Source: Psychrobacter sp. DAB_AL43B (GTDB taxonomy: Bacteria; Pseudomonadota; Gammaproteobacteria; Pseudomonadales; Moraxellaceae). From it: 64,000 bases of DNA. Numbering within the stretch: position 1 is the first letter of the stretch; every line of letters starts with the position of its first letter. The notes below the pieces were generated by a model. That model saw nothing but the letters and a program-made list of their open reading frames with translations. It searched no databases and was not told the DNA's origin. Shown in pieces: positions 1 through 9,523 of this stretch. A program made the position numbers and the translations under genes. The DNA lies in contig NZ_LT799838.1 in NCBI RefSeq assembly GCF_900168255.1, positions 1,178,001-1,242,000 on the forward strand. Direction: 5' to 3'.

Positions 1-846
1 TCACAGCGAGCCAGTGATTTACAAAACATCGCCACCGGTGCGATCGCAGCCCCTAAGCTGCTACTGGGTGTGCGTGGTGGTTATGGTGCGATGCGTTTAT
101 TACCCATGGTTGATTGGTCGACGCTAGGTCGTATCATGGCAGAGCGCGGCAGCATACTCGCAGGCTTTAGTGATGTGACCGCTATCCAATGTGCGCTATT
201 GGCAAAAGGAGGCATGAGTTCGCTTGCTGCACCGATGCTCTATAGCGAGTTTGGAAAAACGAAACCCGATCAGGTCAGCTGTCGACAATTTGTAGAAGCA
301 CTAACCAACCCTAATTTAACCATTAGTATAAAAGATGCGGCTTTAACCAGTCCAAATTTACCCAGTATTCTGTCAAGCGGTGAACCGAAAACAATAACCG
401 GTACTATTTGGGGCGGTAATCTAAGTGTAGTATCGGCGCTGGCAGGTAGTGATTATTTACCACGAATTGCTGGTGGCATTGTGTTTTTGGAAGATGTGGG
501 CGAGCAGACTTATCGTATCGAGCGCATGTTATATGATTTGTACTTAGCAGGCGTGTTTAAAGGTCAACAGGCGATTGTATTTGGTGCCTTATCGAGTACG
601 GGTGAAGACAGCTACGATAAGCGCTATGATGTCGCTACGGTGATTCGTCAATTGCATAAGCTGACAGGATTACCGATTTATAGTGGCATGCGCTTTGGTC
701 ATATTGGACAAAAACATAGCTTCCCACTTGGGCCGATGTGTCAAATTAGCCCAAATACAATCGGTGGCTATCAATTGGCGTTTACGGATTATCCAACGAT
801 TAAGCCTGATGCGATTCATGTAGAAGGGTTATGGCAAAACCTTTAG
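1..846 (+). CDS. ldcA: LD-carboxypeptidase (MccF/LdcA, peptidase S66), 5' partial
   Basis: Serine carboxypeptidase family that removes the terminal D-alanine from murein tetrapeptides during cytoplasmic peptidoglycan recycling. The frame is open from base 1, so the start lies upstream of the window; the GTG at 70 is internal, in the conserved GVRGGYG strand. Visible family marks are the nucleophile serine in GFSD (near base 165), a conserved glutamate in the FLEDVGE stretch, and the catalytic histidine in the GHIGQKHSFPLG segment near the C terminus. About 281 codons are present, against roughly 300-340 for the family, so only a short N-terminal part is missing. A MccF-type self-immunity peptidase is the alternative within S66. 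Confidence 0.88.
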   Translation, partial: SQRASDLQNIATGAIAAPKLLLGVRGGYGAMRLLPMVDWSTLGRIMAERGSILAGFSDVTAIQCALLAKGGMSSLAAPMLYSEFGKTKPDQVSCRQFVEALTNPNLTISIKDAALTSPNLPSILSSGEPKTITGTIWGGNLSVVSALAGSDYLPRIAGGIVFLEDVGEQTYRIERMLYDLYLAGVFKGQQAIVFGALSSTGEDSYDKRYDVATVIRQLHKLTGLPIYSGMRFGHIGQKHSFPLGPMCQISPNTIGGYQLAFTDYPTIKPDAIHVEGLWQNL

Positions 847-875
847 TCATCAGAGAAATCAGCAACAAAGAAAAC

Positions 876-1922
876 CTAAATAGCTAAGCGTGAAAATTTA
901 TCCTGATACTCTTTTGGGGTCAGCTCAGTGGCACGTTTAAAAAGGCGGGTAAATGATGAGATATCATCGTAGCCGACTTGCTCCGCTAGCGACTTTATCG
1001 TCACATCGCCCAATTCCAATAAACGTTTCGCCTGTTCGATTCTCACCGCTTGAATGTACTCAATCGGACGCATGGCAACAGCGGATTGAAAGCGTCTATT
1101 TAACGTGCGCGGAGTGATATTAGCCATGGCTGCCAAGCTACTCACTTGTATAGGCTGATTGAAGTTTTCTTCAATCAACTCTTGCACTTGCTTGACCAAT
1201 TGGTCTGAATGCGGTTTGTGCAAAGTGACATTAGTATAGCTATTTTGATTACCTCTTTTGCTATCGATGATTTGGGTTTTTGCCACTTGGGTAGAAATCT
1301 CACGCCCGCAATAGCGCTCTATCAATAATAATCCCAAGTTATAAAAGGCGCTTCCTCCTGCCGCACAAAAGATATTGCCAGATTGGGTTGTTGAATCATT
1401 TTTTGATTGATTCTTTAATTGGTTCTTTGATTGAGTGACAAACTGATTTTCTTGCAAATCAACCAGTGGGAAATCTGCCTTAAACTTACTCGCATAGCCC
1501 CAATGGGTTGTTGCTGTTAAACCATTAAGCAGCCCTGCCTCTGCTAAAAAGAAAGCACCGCTACAATTACTAGCGATATCCGCTTTGGTATTAGCTAGCC
1601 GCTTTAAATGTGGGATTAACTGGCTATTTTGCTTCAATACCTTATCAATTGAATCGCCAATGGTTGGGATTAATAATAAGTCGCACTCCGTTACCTCTTG
1701 AATATCACAATGCGCTTGCATGATTAAGCGGTTGCTACATCTAATATCTACGCCGCCTAAGCTTGCTATCTGCACATTAAATCTTGGTTCTACGGCTTCA
1801 CCCAAAAATCGTTGCCAACTGACACCAGTAAATGAAAATAGGTCTAACGCGCCAGCCAGTACGCTACCAAGCACGCCATCGAAGCCAAGAATAATCACTT
1901 TAAAAGGTTTGAAGTAGGGCAT
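876..1922 (-). CDS. GlxA-family transcriptional regulator (DJ-1/PfpI + AraC HTH)
   Basis: Regulator of 348 aa with an N-terminal DJ-1/PfpI-like amidotransferase fold (about residues 8-205, including the NCSGAFFLAEAG elbow) and a C-terminal AraC-type double helix-turn-helix (about 240-340, ending in the VGYDDISSFTRLFKR signature). Such proteins usually control catabolic genes, with the N-terminal domain sensing a ligand. It is divergent from the acyl-CoA dehydrogenase gene starting 207 bp away, which makes it the obvious candidate regulator of that run (inference). A Q/N/K-rich insert around residues 165-180 looks like a lineage-specific loop. Confidence 0.85.
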   Translation of the reverse strand: MPYFKPFKVIILGFDGVLGSVLAGALDLFSFTGVSWQRFLGEAVEPRFNVQIASLGGVDIRCSNRLIMQAHCDIQEVTECDLLLIPTIGDSIDKVLKQNSQLIPHLKRLANTKADIASNCSGAFFLAEAGLLNGLTATTHWGYASKFKADFPLVDLQENQFVTQSKNQLKNQSKNDSTTQSGNIFCAAGGSAFYNLGLLLIERYCGREISTQVAKTQIIDSKRGNQNSYTNVTLHKPHSDQLVKQVQELIEENFNQPIQVSSLAAMANITPRTLNRRFQSAVAMRPIEYIQAVRIEQAKRLLELGDVTIKSLAEQVGYDDISSFTRLFKRATELTPKEYQDKFSRLAI

Positions 1923-2129
1923 AGAGGTTTATTTTCCTGTATCTTTTTTAATGGCTGTTTTTTGATAGCGGCTGTCTAAAATCAAGTGTTTTTCGGCTGG
2001 AAATGTCTAGCTCGGCGGCTTATAAATGTCTTATTTGACCCTAATTATGTCATAAATGACAATACGGCAATGGGCTAAATTAGATTAATATCAATTGATA
2101 AACAAATTTAATTAGTTAGCGAGAACACT

Positions 2130-3947
2130 ATGGCAGCAGACACGCTTATCAACGACTTTGAATTACCGTTTCAATTATATGATGTATTGGGTGCAGAAAA
2201 ACTAACCGAACATCCTAAGTTTGCAGAACACAGCCGCGAAACGTTCGATGCGGTATTGGACACTGCCAATAAAATTGCGACCCAGTTATTTTTGCCGCAT
2301 AACCATGTGGCGGATAAAAACGAGCCGCAGTTCGATGGCAAAAAAGTCAGCATGATAGACGATGTAAAAGTCGCCTTTGATGCGTTTCGTGAGTCAGGAT
2401 TTATCGCCGGTCGTTATAGTTTTGACGATGGCGGCATGCAATTACCTGAAACGGTTATGACGGCAGTGGCAGGCTATTTTATGGCGGCCAACCCATCAAC
2501 CACCGCTTATCCATTTTTAACCACTGCAGCGATTAATGTTATCTCACATTTTGCTAGCGATGAGATTAAAAATGCCTTTATGCCGCGGATGTTAACGGGC
2601 GAATTTACTGGCACCATGGCATTAACAGAGCCGCATGCTGGCTCATCACTTGCTGATATCAAAACCACCGCTGTCAAACAAGCCGATGGCAGCTATCGCG
2701 TAAAAGGTAGCAAGATTTATATTTCAGCGGGCGATCACGAACTGTCTGACAATATTGTTCATTTAGTATTGGCTAAAGTACCGGGCGGTCCTAGTGGCGT
2801 CAAAGGTATCTCTTTATTTGCAGTGCCAAAGTATCGCTTAAATGAGGATTTCTCAGTGGGCGAGCGCAACGATGTTCATTTAACCGGACTTATTCATAAG
2901 CTTGGTTATAGAGGCGCGACTTCTACGGCATTAAGCTTTGGCGATGCAGGTGAGTGTTATGGCTACCTTATTGGTGAAGAGCATTTTGGCTTGCGCTATA
3001 TGTTTAAAATGATGAATGAAGCGCGTATCGCCGTTGGTTTTGGCGCGGCGATGATTGGCTATCGCGGTTATCAGTATTCGCTCGATTATGCTAAAGACAG
3101 AACGCAAGGCAGAATCGCACCCAACAATAAACCTGAAGATGCGGCAACCGCTATCATTCAGCATGGTGATGTAAAGCGTATGTTACTTGCACAAAAATCC
3201 TATGCTGAAGGCGGTATTTCATTGTGCTTGTATGGCTCAAACCTTATCGACCGTATCAATACCTGTGAAGACGCAACACTAAAAGCTGAGCTTTCAGAAT
3301 TACTGGACTTATTAACGCCAGTATTAAAAGCATGGCCGTCTGAATATGGGCCGAAAGCCAATGATTTGGGTATCCAAGTATTAGGCGGAGCAGGCTATAC
3401 ACGTGAGTATCAAGCCGAGCAATTTTGGCGTGATAACCGTCTAAATCCTATCCATGAAGGCACAAATGGCGTGCAAGCCTTAGATTTGTCATTCCGTAAG
3501 TTATGGCAAAACAAAGGGCTTGGTATTCAAGTTTTAAAACGTGAAATCACTAAAGATTTAGAAAGCGTAACCACTCTAAAAACCACGCCCGAGACAGCCA
3601 AACTTGCCGGTAAATTGATGCCTTACATGAGTCATCTACATGAAGTATTGGTACATTTAAGCAAAATCCTACAAACGGAAAAAGCATTAACGCTGGCTGG
3701 TAATGCACAAGCATTGATGAATATTTTTGCTTCAATCGTAGTAAGTTGGATTTGGATTCGCCAAGCCAGTAAAGCGGAGCAATTATTAAATGATACAGTG
3801 GACGTTGAAAAGCAGAATTTCTATCAAGGAAAAATACAAGCGGCAAAATACTTTATTGATTGGGAATTGCCATTAATCAATCGCGATATTGAGCTGTTAA
3901 ATAATGACAATGCGGTATGTACCGATATGCAAGCAGAGTGGTTCTAA
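2130..3947 (+). CDS. acyl-CoA dehydrogenase (DmdC-like, long form)
   Basis: FAD-dependent enzyme of 605 aa, the long acyl-CoA dehydrogenase class (about 590-600 aa) that includes 3-methylmercaptopropionyl-CoA dehydrogenases; it introduces an alpha,beta double bond into an acyl-CoA. The ALTEPHAGSSLADIKTTA segment is the FAD-binding middle domain and QVLGGAGYTREYQAEQFWRDNR with IHEGTNGVQALDL is the C-terminal FAD-binding signature. It heads a same-strand run with an MDR reductase, two SDRs and a CitE-like lyase, as expected for degradation of a branched or unusual acyl-CoA. The substrate cannot be read from sequence. Confidence 0.88.
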   Translation: MAADTLINDFELPFQLYDVLGAEKLTEHPKFAEHSRETFDAVLDTANKIATQLFLPHNHVADKNEPQFDGKKVSMIDDVKVAFDAFRESGFIAGRYSFDDGGMQLPETVMTAVAGYFMAANPSTTAYPFLTTAAINVISHFASDEIKNAFMPRMLTGEFTGTMALTEPHAGSSLADIKTTAVKQADGSYRVKGSKIYISAGDHELSDNIVHLVLAKVPGGPSGVKGISLFAVPKYRLNEDFSVGERNDVHLTGLIHKLGYRGATSTALSFGDAGECYGYLIGEEHFGLRYMFKMMNEARIAVGFGAAMIGYRGYQYSLDYAKDRTQGRIAPNNKPEDAATAIIQHGDVKRMLLAQKSYAEGGISLCLYGSNLIDRINTCEDATLKAELSELLDLLTPVLKAWPSEYGPKANDLGIQVLGGAGYTREYQAEQFWRDNRLNPIHEGTNGVQALDLSFRKLWQNKGLGIQVLKREITKDLESVTTLKTTPETAKLAGKLMPYMSHLHEVLVHLSKILQTEKALTLAGNAQALMNIFASIVVSWIWIRQASKAEQLLNDTVDVEKQNFYQGKIQAAKYFIDWELPLINRDIELLNNDNAVCTDMQAEWF

Positions 3948-4018
3948 ATGACTTTGAATCAGGTTTGATATTAACAATTTTGGTATTAACAATAAATACA
4001 ACTTTAAAGGAATAAATA

Positions 4019-5026
4019 ATGACAACAATGAATAAGCAGTGGCGCTTAAAAACAAGACCCGTTGGCGAGCCGAGCGCTGATACTTGGCAATATACCGAAT
4101 CAGAAATACCGTCTATCACAGATGGTGAGTTACTGATAAAAATTGAGTATATCTCGATGGATCCAGCGATGCGTGGTTGGTTAAACGACGCCAAATCTTA
4201 TATCGCACCGGTACAGATTGGTGAGGTGATGCGTGCTGGCACCGTGGGTAAAGTGATTGAAAGTAAGCATGAGAAATTTGCAGTTGGGGATTATGTTGCA
4301 GGTCACAATGGCGTACAGTCGTATGCAGTTAGTGATGGCACTGGGTTACACAAAGTCGATCCAAATCTTGCACCGTTGTCTTATTATTTGGGTGTGCTTG
4401 GCATGCCGGGTATGACGGGCTATTTTGGTTTATTAAAAACAGGCGAGCCAAAAGCAGGTGAGACCATCGTCGTCTCTGGCGCTGCTGGTGCAGTGGGCGG
4501 TTTGGTTGGACAAATTGCTAAAATTAAAGGCTGCCGCGTGGTTGGTATCGCCGGCGGTGCTGAGAAATGTAAATTCTTAGTCGATGAGTTGGGCTTTGAT
4601 GCAGCAATCGACTATAAAAATGAGAATGTAAAAAAAGCGTTAAAAGAAACCTGTCCAAAAGGCGTCGATGTATATTTTGACAACGTTGGTGGCGATATTT
4701 TAAATGATGTGCTGACACAAATTAACCTACATGCGCGTATCGTGATTTGTGGCGCTATTAGCCAATACAACGCTACTACAGAAGTAAAAGGGCCGTCAAA
4801 CTATTTGTCATTATTGGTCAATCGGGCACGGATGGAAGGCATTGTGGTCTTTGATAATATCAAAGAATATCCGACGGCAATGAAAGACATTGCTGGCTGG
4901 ATTCAATCGGGTGATATTATAGTAAAAGACCATATCGTCAAAGGTATTGAGACCTTTCCTAATACGTTGATGATGCTATTTAAAGGTGAGAACTTCGGAA
5001 AACTGGTACTCAAGGTAGAGGGATAA
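4019..5026 (+). CDS. NADP-dependent MDR oxidoreductase (CurA/LTB4DH-like)
   Basis: Zinc-independent medium-chain dehydrogenase/reductase, 335 aa, of the group that reduces alpha,beta-unsaturated ketones with NADPH (curcumin reductase, prostaglandin reductase). An N-terminal GroES-like domain contains the MDPAMRGW motif. The Rossmann domain shows VVSGAAGAVGGLVGQIAK near residue 150 and a conserved VDVYFDNVGG further on. It starts 71 bp after the acyl-CoA dehydrogenase and stops 3 bp before the next SDR start, so it is almost certainly co-transcribed. The partner substrate is unknown. Confidence 0.88.
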   Translation: MTTMNKQWRLKTRPVGEPSADTWQYTESEIPSITDGELLIKIEYISMDPAMRGWLNDAKSYIAPVQIGEVMRAGTVGKVIESKHEKFAVGDYVAGHNGVQSYAVSDGTGLHKVDPNLAPLSYYLGVLGMPGMTGYFGLLKTGEPKAGETIVVSGAAGAVGGLVGQIAKIKGCRVVGIAGGAEKCKFLVDELGFDAAIDYKNENVKKALKETCPKGVDVYFDNVGGDILNDVLTQINLHARIVICGAISQYNATTEVKGPSNYLSLLVNRARMEGIVVFDNIKEYPTAMKDIAGWIQSGDIIVKDHIVKGIETFPNTLMMLFKGENFGKLVLKVEG

Positions 5027-5029
5027 ATC

Positions 5030-5824
5030 ATGACACTGAATACAAATGGAATTGCATCAGGTGTAGCAAGTAATGTTACCGGTAAACGCATTTTAATCAC
5101 AGGCGGTGCGTCTGGCATCGGTGCGGCTAGCGCGCTTCTGCTGGCAAGTCGCGGTGCTAAAGTCGTGATTGGTGATTTGGCAGAGGTATTAGGACAAGCG
5201 GTCGCGCAACAAGGGCAAGATGCTGGCAATAGCATTGTTTTTAAAAAGGTGGATGTTACCAGTGGCGATGAAGTACGCGCGTTATTTGCCTTTGCGATGG
5301 AAACATTGGGTGGTCTTGATGTCGTGATAAATAATGCTGGTATTGACCATAAGCCTGCACCGATGCATGAGCTGAGCGATGAGCACTTTGACCGTAATAT
5401 CGCTGTAAATCTTAAAGGAACGTGGCATTGCATGCGCGCTGCGATAAATTGTATGGCGCCTAATGGTGGTGGTCATGTGATTAATGTTGCCTCGATTGCT
5501 GGCTTGCGTTCTGCGCCACTGTTGTCAGCTTATAGCGCTGCTAAGCACGGCGTTATGGGGCTGACGAAGTCTGCTGCTCATGAATATGCTCGCGTCAATA
5601 TCCGCTTTAATGCGGTATGTCCCAGCTTTATCGATACGCCAATGGTACGTAATACCATGGCGAAGATGGACGAACGCGCGCAAAAAGCCACTATTAATGC
5701 CAGTCCATTACGCCGTTTAGGGACGGTTGATGAAGTATCCGGCGCGATTGCTTGGCTGGCTAGTGATGAAAGCAGTTTTATGAATGGTCATGCCTTTACC
5801 CTTGATGGCGGGATGTTGGCTTAG
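5030..5824 (+). CDS. SDR family oxidoreductase
   Basis: Classical short-chain dehydrogenase, 264 aa, NAD(P)-dependent. The cofactor motif is TGGASGIG near residue 24, followed by NNAGI near 97. The catalytic Ser (NVASIAG), Tyr and Lys (YSAAKHG) are all present, and it ends in a typical LDGGMLA. It starts 3 bp after the MDR gene stop, so the two are translationally close. Likely a 3-hydroxyacyl-CoA or secondary-alcohol dehydrogenase in the same pathway (inference). Its stop codon overlaps the left end of a dispersed repeat. Confidence 0.88.
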   Translation: MTLNTNGIASGVASNVTGKRILITGGASGIGAASALLLASRGAKVVIGDLAEVLGQAVAQQGQDAGNSIVFKKVDVTSGDEVRALFAFAMETLGGLDVVINNAGIDHKPAPMHELSDEHFDRNIAVNLKGTWHCMRAAINCMAPNGGGHVINVASIAGLRSAPLLSAYSAAKHGVMGLTKSAAHEYARVNIRFNAVCPSFIDTPMVRNTMAKMDERAQKATINASPLRRLGTVDEVSGAIAWLASDESSFMNGHAFTLDGGMLA

Positions 5825-5960
5825 CTGACTTAATACATTTTATTAAAACGATCGATATTAAGTTTGGCGGCGCTGGTAAAATTTTCTTGCTTGCTGTGTG
5901 CTTTGCACTCCAGAGGCTGCAAAAATTTCTCCCAGCCCCGCTACGCATTTAACATGTATA
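5822..5960. repeat. dispersed ~140-bp palindromic repeat, copy A (diverged)
   Basis: Related to the copies at 17813-17953 and 31246-31384. The shared core is CTTGCT, a variable loop, then CAGAGGCT(T)GC and (A)AAATTT, flanked by inverted arms. The left end falls on the stop codon of the preceding SDR and the element fills the gap to the next SDR. The outer inverted repeat is degenerate here, so the boundaries are approximate. Confidence 0.55.
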
Positions 5961-5991
5961 AATAATATATTTAGAAATATAAGGAATAATA

Positions 5992-6753
5992 ATGAAAGAT
6001 TTATTTGATTTAACCGGTAAGATTGCTTTAGTGACTGGTGCGAGTCGCGGTATTGGCGAATCTATTGCACGCTTGCTCGCGTCAAGAGGCGCACATGTCA
6101 TTGTTTCTAGCCGTAAGATTGATGCTTGCCAAGCGGTTGCTGATAGCATCATTGCTGATGGTTATAAAGCCAGTGCCTTTGCCTGTCATGTAGGAGAGAT
6201 GGAGCAGATTGATGCAATCTTTAAACATATCAAAAGTGAATTTAGACAAATCGATATCCTAGTCAACAATGCCGCCGCTAATCCTTATTATGGTCATATC
6301 TTAGATACGGACTTAGCAGCTTTTGATAAGACCGTCGATGTCAATATCCGCGGTTATTTCTTTATGTCGACGGCTGCTGGTAAAATGATGCGAGAGCAGG
6401 GCGGTGGGGTAATTTTAAATACGGCTTCGGTCAATGGTTTAGTCGCTGGCGATAAGCAAGGTATCTACTCAATCACTAAAGCTGCAGTTATTAGTATGAC
6501 CAAAGCCTTTGCCAAAGAATGTGGACCGTTAAATATTCGCGTCAATGCGTTATTGCCTGGCTTGACCGATACTAAATTTGCCTCGGCATTGACCACCAAT
6601 GATAAAGTCTTAAAGATGGCACTACATGCTATTCCACTAGGACGCGTAGCTAACCCAGACGAGATGGCTGGCACGGTATTGTATTTGGTATCTGATGCAT
6701 CAAGTTATACGACGGGCGCAACGATAGTCGTAGATGGTGGCATGTTAGCCTAG
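5992..6753 (+). CDS. SDR family oxidoreductase
   Basis: Second classical SDR of the run, 253 aa. The cofactor loop TGASRGIG is near residue 17, NNAAANPY near 90, the catalytic Ser is in NTASVNG and the Tyr-Lys pair in YSITKAA; it ends VDGGMLA. It differs clearly from the preceding SDR, so the two probably act on different intermediates. The NNAAANPYYGHI stretch is common in SDRs annotated with fatty acyl or cyclic alcohol oxidation. A strong terminator follows, so it probably ends the transcription unit started at 2130. Confidence 0.87.
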   Translation: MKDLFDLTGKIALVTGASRGIGESIARLLASRGAHVIVSSRKIDACQAVADSIIADGYKASAFACHVGEMEQIDAIFKHIKSEFRQIDILVNNAAANPYYGHILDTDLAAFDKTVDVNIRGYFFMSTAAGKMMREQGGGVILNTASVNGLVAGDKQGIYSITKAAVISMTKAFAKECGPLNIRVNALLPGLTDTKFASALTTNDKVLKMALHAIPLGRVANPDEMAGTVLYLVSDASSYTTGATIVVDGGMLA

Positions 6754-6790
6754 TTAATCTCTGGTCAATAAAAGTAGATTTATTTTTAAA

Positions 6791-6823
6791 AACCGTATGC
6801 TAATAAATGGCATACGGTTTTTT
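6791..6823 (+). terminator. rho-independent terminator after the SDR gene
   Basis: A 10-bp perfect stem AACCGTATGC / GCATACGGTT with a 9-nt loop, followed by a T-tract. It closes the acyl-CoA run and separates it from the CitE-like gene. Confidence 0.85.
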
Positions 6824-6881
6824 ATTTGGTTATAGTAAGTACTAATATTTTAAGTAATAGTATTTAAGGAAGGGGCCAAGC

Positions 6882-7727
6882 ATGCCAGTAACTAATAATA
6901 ATGATTTTACTAATATTAAAACATGGTTATTCGTTCCGGCGACTCGCATAGATAGAGTGGCAAAAGCGTTTGCTAGTGGCGCTGATGCGGTTATTGTTGA
7001 TTTAGAAGATGCCGTTGCTAGAGTAGACAAGGCAGAAGCTCGCAAGTCATTACAAGTCTATTATGATAGTCAGGACTATCAGCCTATTTGGATTCGCATT
7101 AATCAAGCAAGTAGTGAGGATTTTGTAGAAGATTTAGAACTCTGCCAGCAGATGCCAAATCTTGCTGGGGTAGTATTACCTAAAGCTGAGCGGGCTTCAG
7201 ATATTGAACAGCTTCATCACTCTACTGGTCTGCCGGTCATTGCATTGATAGAAAATGCAATTGGCTTGTATCAAATCGATAGTATGGCCAAAGCGTCAGG
7301 GCTGGTCGCATTTAGCTATGGCTTTCTAGATTTATGCAATGATTTACAAGTGCAAGTAGGCACGGCAGCAGCAGATATTATTGCCAATCAGATTCGCTAT
7401 CAGCTATTACTTACCTCAAAGATTCATCAATTATTAGCGCCTATTGATAGCGTTTATACCGATTTTAACGATGATAAAGGTCTCGGTCAGCGAGTACAGT
7501 TATGGTCACAAATGGGGTTGTCTGGCATGTTGTGTATTCATCCTAAGCAAGTAGCTGTCGTCCAGCAATCTCTACAACCTACCGATACTGAGATTGATTT
7601 TGCTAAACGTGTGGTAGAAGAATACGAGCAAAGCGGGCAGGCCGTATTTAAAATAGATGGCAATATGGTCGATGCGCCCGTGATTGAGCGTTGCCGTCAG
7701 TTATTGAGTCAGTTATTGTCTAACTAG
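6882..7727 (+). CDS. HpcH/HpaI aldolase / CitE-like CoA ester lyase
   Basis: Protein of 281 aa of the citrate-lyase-beta-like family (CitE, malyl-CoA and citramalyl-CoA lyases), Mg-dependent TIM barrels that cleave beta-hydroxyacyl-CoAs. The N-terminal LFVPATRIDRVAKA strand, VDLEDAV, IRIN, VLPKAE and VIALIENAIGL (Mg-binding glutamate) segments appear in family order, and GMLCIHPKQV sits near the C terminus. It has its own upstream terminator and leader, so it may be expressed separately from the run above. The exact CoA ester is unknown. Confidence 0.82.
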   Translation: MPVTNNNDFTNIKTWLFVPATRIDRVAKAFASGADAVIVDLEDAVARVDKAEARKSLQVYYDSQDYQPIWIRINQASSEDFVEDLELCQQMPNLAGVVLPKAERASDIEQLHHSTGLPVIALIENAIGLYQIDSMAKASGLVAFSYGFLDLCNDLQVQVGTAAADIIANQIRYQLLLTSKIHQLLAPIDSVYTDFNDDKGLGQRVQLWSQMGLSGMLCIHPKQVAVVQQSLQPTDTEIDFAKRVVEEYEQSGQAVFKIDGNMVDAPVIERCRQLLSQLLSN

Positions 7728-7788
7728 CAGGTAAGCAGATAATGGTTTATTATTCATCCTACCTATTAATAATTTATAAAAGTACTCT

Positions 7789-8202
7789 ATGATTTTTATC
7801 AGCAATACCATTAGCCTGAACGATAGTGAAGTGGAGATTAGCGCCATACGCGCACAAGGGGCAGGCGGGCAAAACGTCAACAAAGTCTCTTCTGCCATAC
7901 ATTTACGCTTTGATATCAATGCCTCAAGCCTGAGTGATGTACACAAACAGCGCTTATTAGACAGTAAAGACAGCCGGATAACCAAAGAAGGCGTGCTCAT
8001 CATTAAAGCGCAGCAGTTTCGTACCCAAGAAAGAAATAAAATCGATGCGTTTGAGCGCCTGCAAAGTTTTATCATAAAAGCCACTTACGTTAATAAAACT
8101 CGCAAAACTACTAAACCAAGCAGAAATGCTAAGCGTAAGCGAGTAGATGAAAAAACCCAGCGCGGCAAGACAAAAGTATTACGCGGTAAAGTGGATTTTT
8201 AA
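7789..8202 (+). CDS. arfB: alternative ribosome-rescue peptidyl-tRNA hydrolase ArfB
   Basis: ArfB (YaeJ), 137 aa, releases peptides from ribosomes stalled on mRNAs lacking a stop codon. The catalytic GGQ lies at residues 26-28 (GAGGQNVNK), and the C-terminal tail (about residues 105-137) is rich in Lys and Arg, as needed to occupy the empty mRNA channel. Length and order match the family. It is followed directly by a strong terminator. Confidence 0.93.
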   Translation: MIFISNTISLNDSEVEISAIRAQGAGGQNVNKVSSAIHLRFDINASSLSDVHKQRLLDSKDSRITKEGVLIIKAQQFRTQERNKIDAFERLQSFIIKATYVNKTRKTTKPSRNAKRKRVDEKTQRGKTKVLRGKVDF

Positions 8203-8221
8203 GTGGAAGATTTTTAAACGT

Positions 8222-8256
8222 AAAATGCCAGCCCATTTAAATGGGCTGGCATTTTT
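8222..8256 (+). terminator. terminator between arfB and sotB
   Basis: A long perfect stem, ATGCCAGCCCATTT with its complement, ending in a T-run on the + strand and an A-run on the left. It can work in both directions between the convergent arfB and sotB genes. Confidence 0.88.
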
Positions 8257-8323
8257 GACTGTTTTCATTTGATATTGGCATTTAATGACAATAATCTCAA
8301 CTATACCGCTAGGTAAAAGCTAT

Positions 8324-9523
8324 TTAGCCGAGCCTTTTACTTAACTCAGGAAAGCGTTTTATCATAAATAGCATCAGCAGCAGCGCCATACTAGCAATAG
8401 CCGCACCAACATATCCTACGCTTGATATTGAGATATGCGTCACCGCATAACCACCAAAAAGTGCACCCGTACCAATCCCCAAGTTGATAATTCCCGAAAA
8501 CATCGACATCAGCATATCTTGCGCATTGACATCGACCATGATGACCTTGGCTTGCATAGAAATAATCAGCAGCATGAGTGCAGCGCCCCAAAGTAAGGCA
8601 ATCAGGCTGAGCGCCCAGATAGAGGTCACAGCAAGTAATAGCGCAAGCATCGACAGTAATATCAATATCGTCGATATCAGCATCAACCTAGTATTGAAAC
8701 GATCGCCCCAACGGCTGAATATCACACTGCCCGCAATCCCTGCGACACCGAACAGTAGCAGTATAAAAGTTGCCGAGTTTTCACTGATTGCGCCGACCTG
8801 CCGCATGAAAGGCTCGATATAAGAGTAAGCGGTATAGTGGGCGGTAAAGACCAGTAAAATAAGCAGGTACAGACAGACCAATAAAGGATTTTTGAGCAAC
8901 TCTGGGATTTTTCTAAAAGACCCTTCAAACATACTGGGCAATGTTGGCAAGAGCCTTGCTTGTAGAACGAACACCACAAAAGCAAGCACGCCAATACCGC
9001 CAAAGGTCGCTCGCCAGCCAAACCATTGACCAACCAAGCGCCCCAAGGGCACACCGAGCACCATCGCTAACGACGTACCGGTCGCAAGCACACTTAGCGC
9101 CAGTGCTTTTTTGCCTTCAGGTGCCACGCGTATGGCGATCGCTGCCGTGATTGACCAAAATATCGCATGTGATAGCGCAATCCCAACTCGGCTGATGAGT
9201 AGCACTTGAAAGCTCCACGCAAATACTGACAACACATGGCTGGCAATAAAAACCGCAAACAAGGCTAAAAGTAAGCTTTTGCGTTCAAAGCGGCTGGTCA
9301 GTAGCATCAGCGGCAATGACATGGCCGCGACAATCCACGCATAAAGCGTCAACATCCAACCGGTCTCGGCCGTGGTGATGGAAAAATCTTGGGCAATATC
9401 GCTTAATAAGGCGACAGGAACGAATTCTGTGGTATTCATAATAAAGGCGCTAACACCCATTAAAAATACTTGGAAGTACTGAGTGCGGCGAGTATTTGAG
9501 CTCGCTTCAAGATTGTGTGTCAT
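8324..9523 (-). CDS. sotB: sugar efflux MFS transporter SotB
   Basis: Twelve-helix DHA1-family antiporter of about 399 aa. It follows E. coli SotB/YdeA closely in N-terminal order: NTTEFVPVALLSDIAQ, MLTLYAWIVA, ASHVLS, HAIFWSITAAIAIR, LGVPLGR and TAHYTAYSYIEPF. The family exports arabinose and other sugars or toxic analogues. The frame can be read from a TTG at 9532, but the ATG at 9523 with a GGA a few bases upstream is the better start. It is divergent from a cupin gene and convergent with arfB. Confidence 0.88.
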   Translation of the reverse strand: MTHNLEASSNTRRTQYFQVFLMGVSAFIMNTTEFVPVALLSDIAQDFSITTAETGWMLTLYAWIVAAMSLPLMLLTSRFERKSLLLALFAVFIASHVLSVFAWSFQVLLISRVGIALSHAIFWSITAAIAIRVAPEGKKALALSVLATGTSLAMVLGVPLGRLVGQWFGWRATFGGIGVLAFVVFVLQARLLPTLPSMFEGSFRKIPELLKNPLLVCLYLLILLVFTAHYTAYSYIEPFMRQVGAISENSATFILLLFGVAGIAGSVIFSRWGDRFNTRLMLISTILILLSMLALLLAVTSIWALSLIALLWGAALMLLIISMQAKVIMVDVNAQDMLMSMFSGIINLGIGTGALFGGYAVTHISISSVGYVGAAIASMALLLMLFMIKRFPELSKRLG

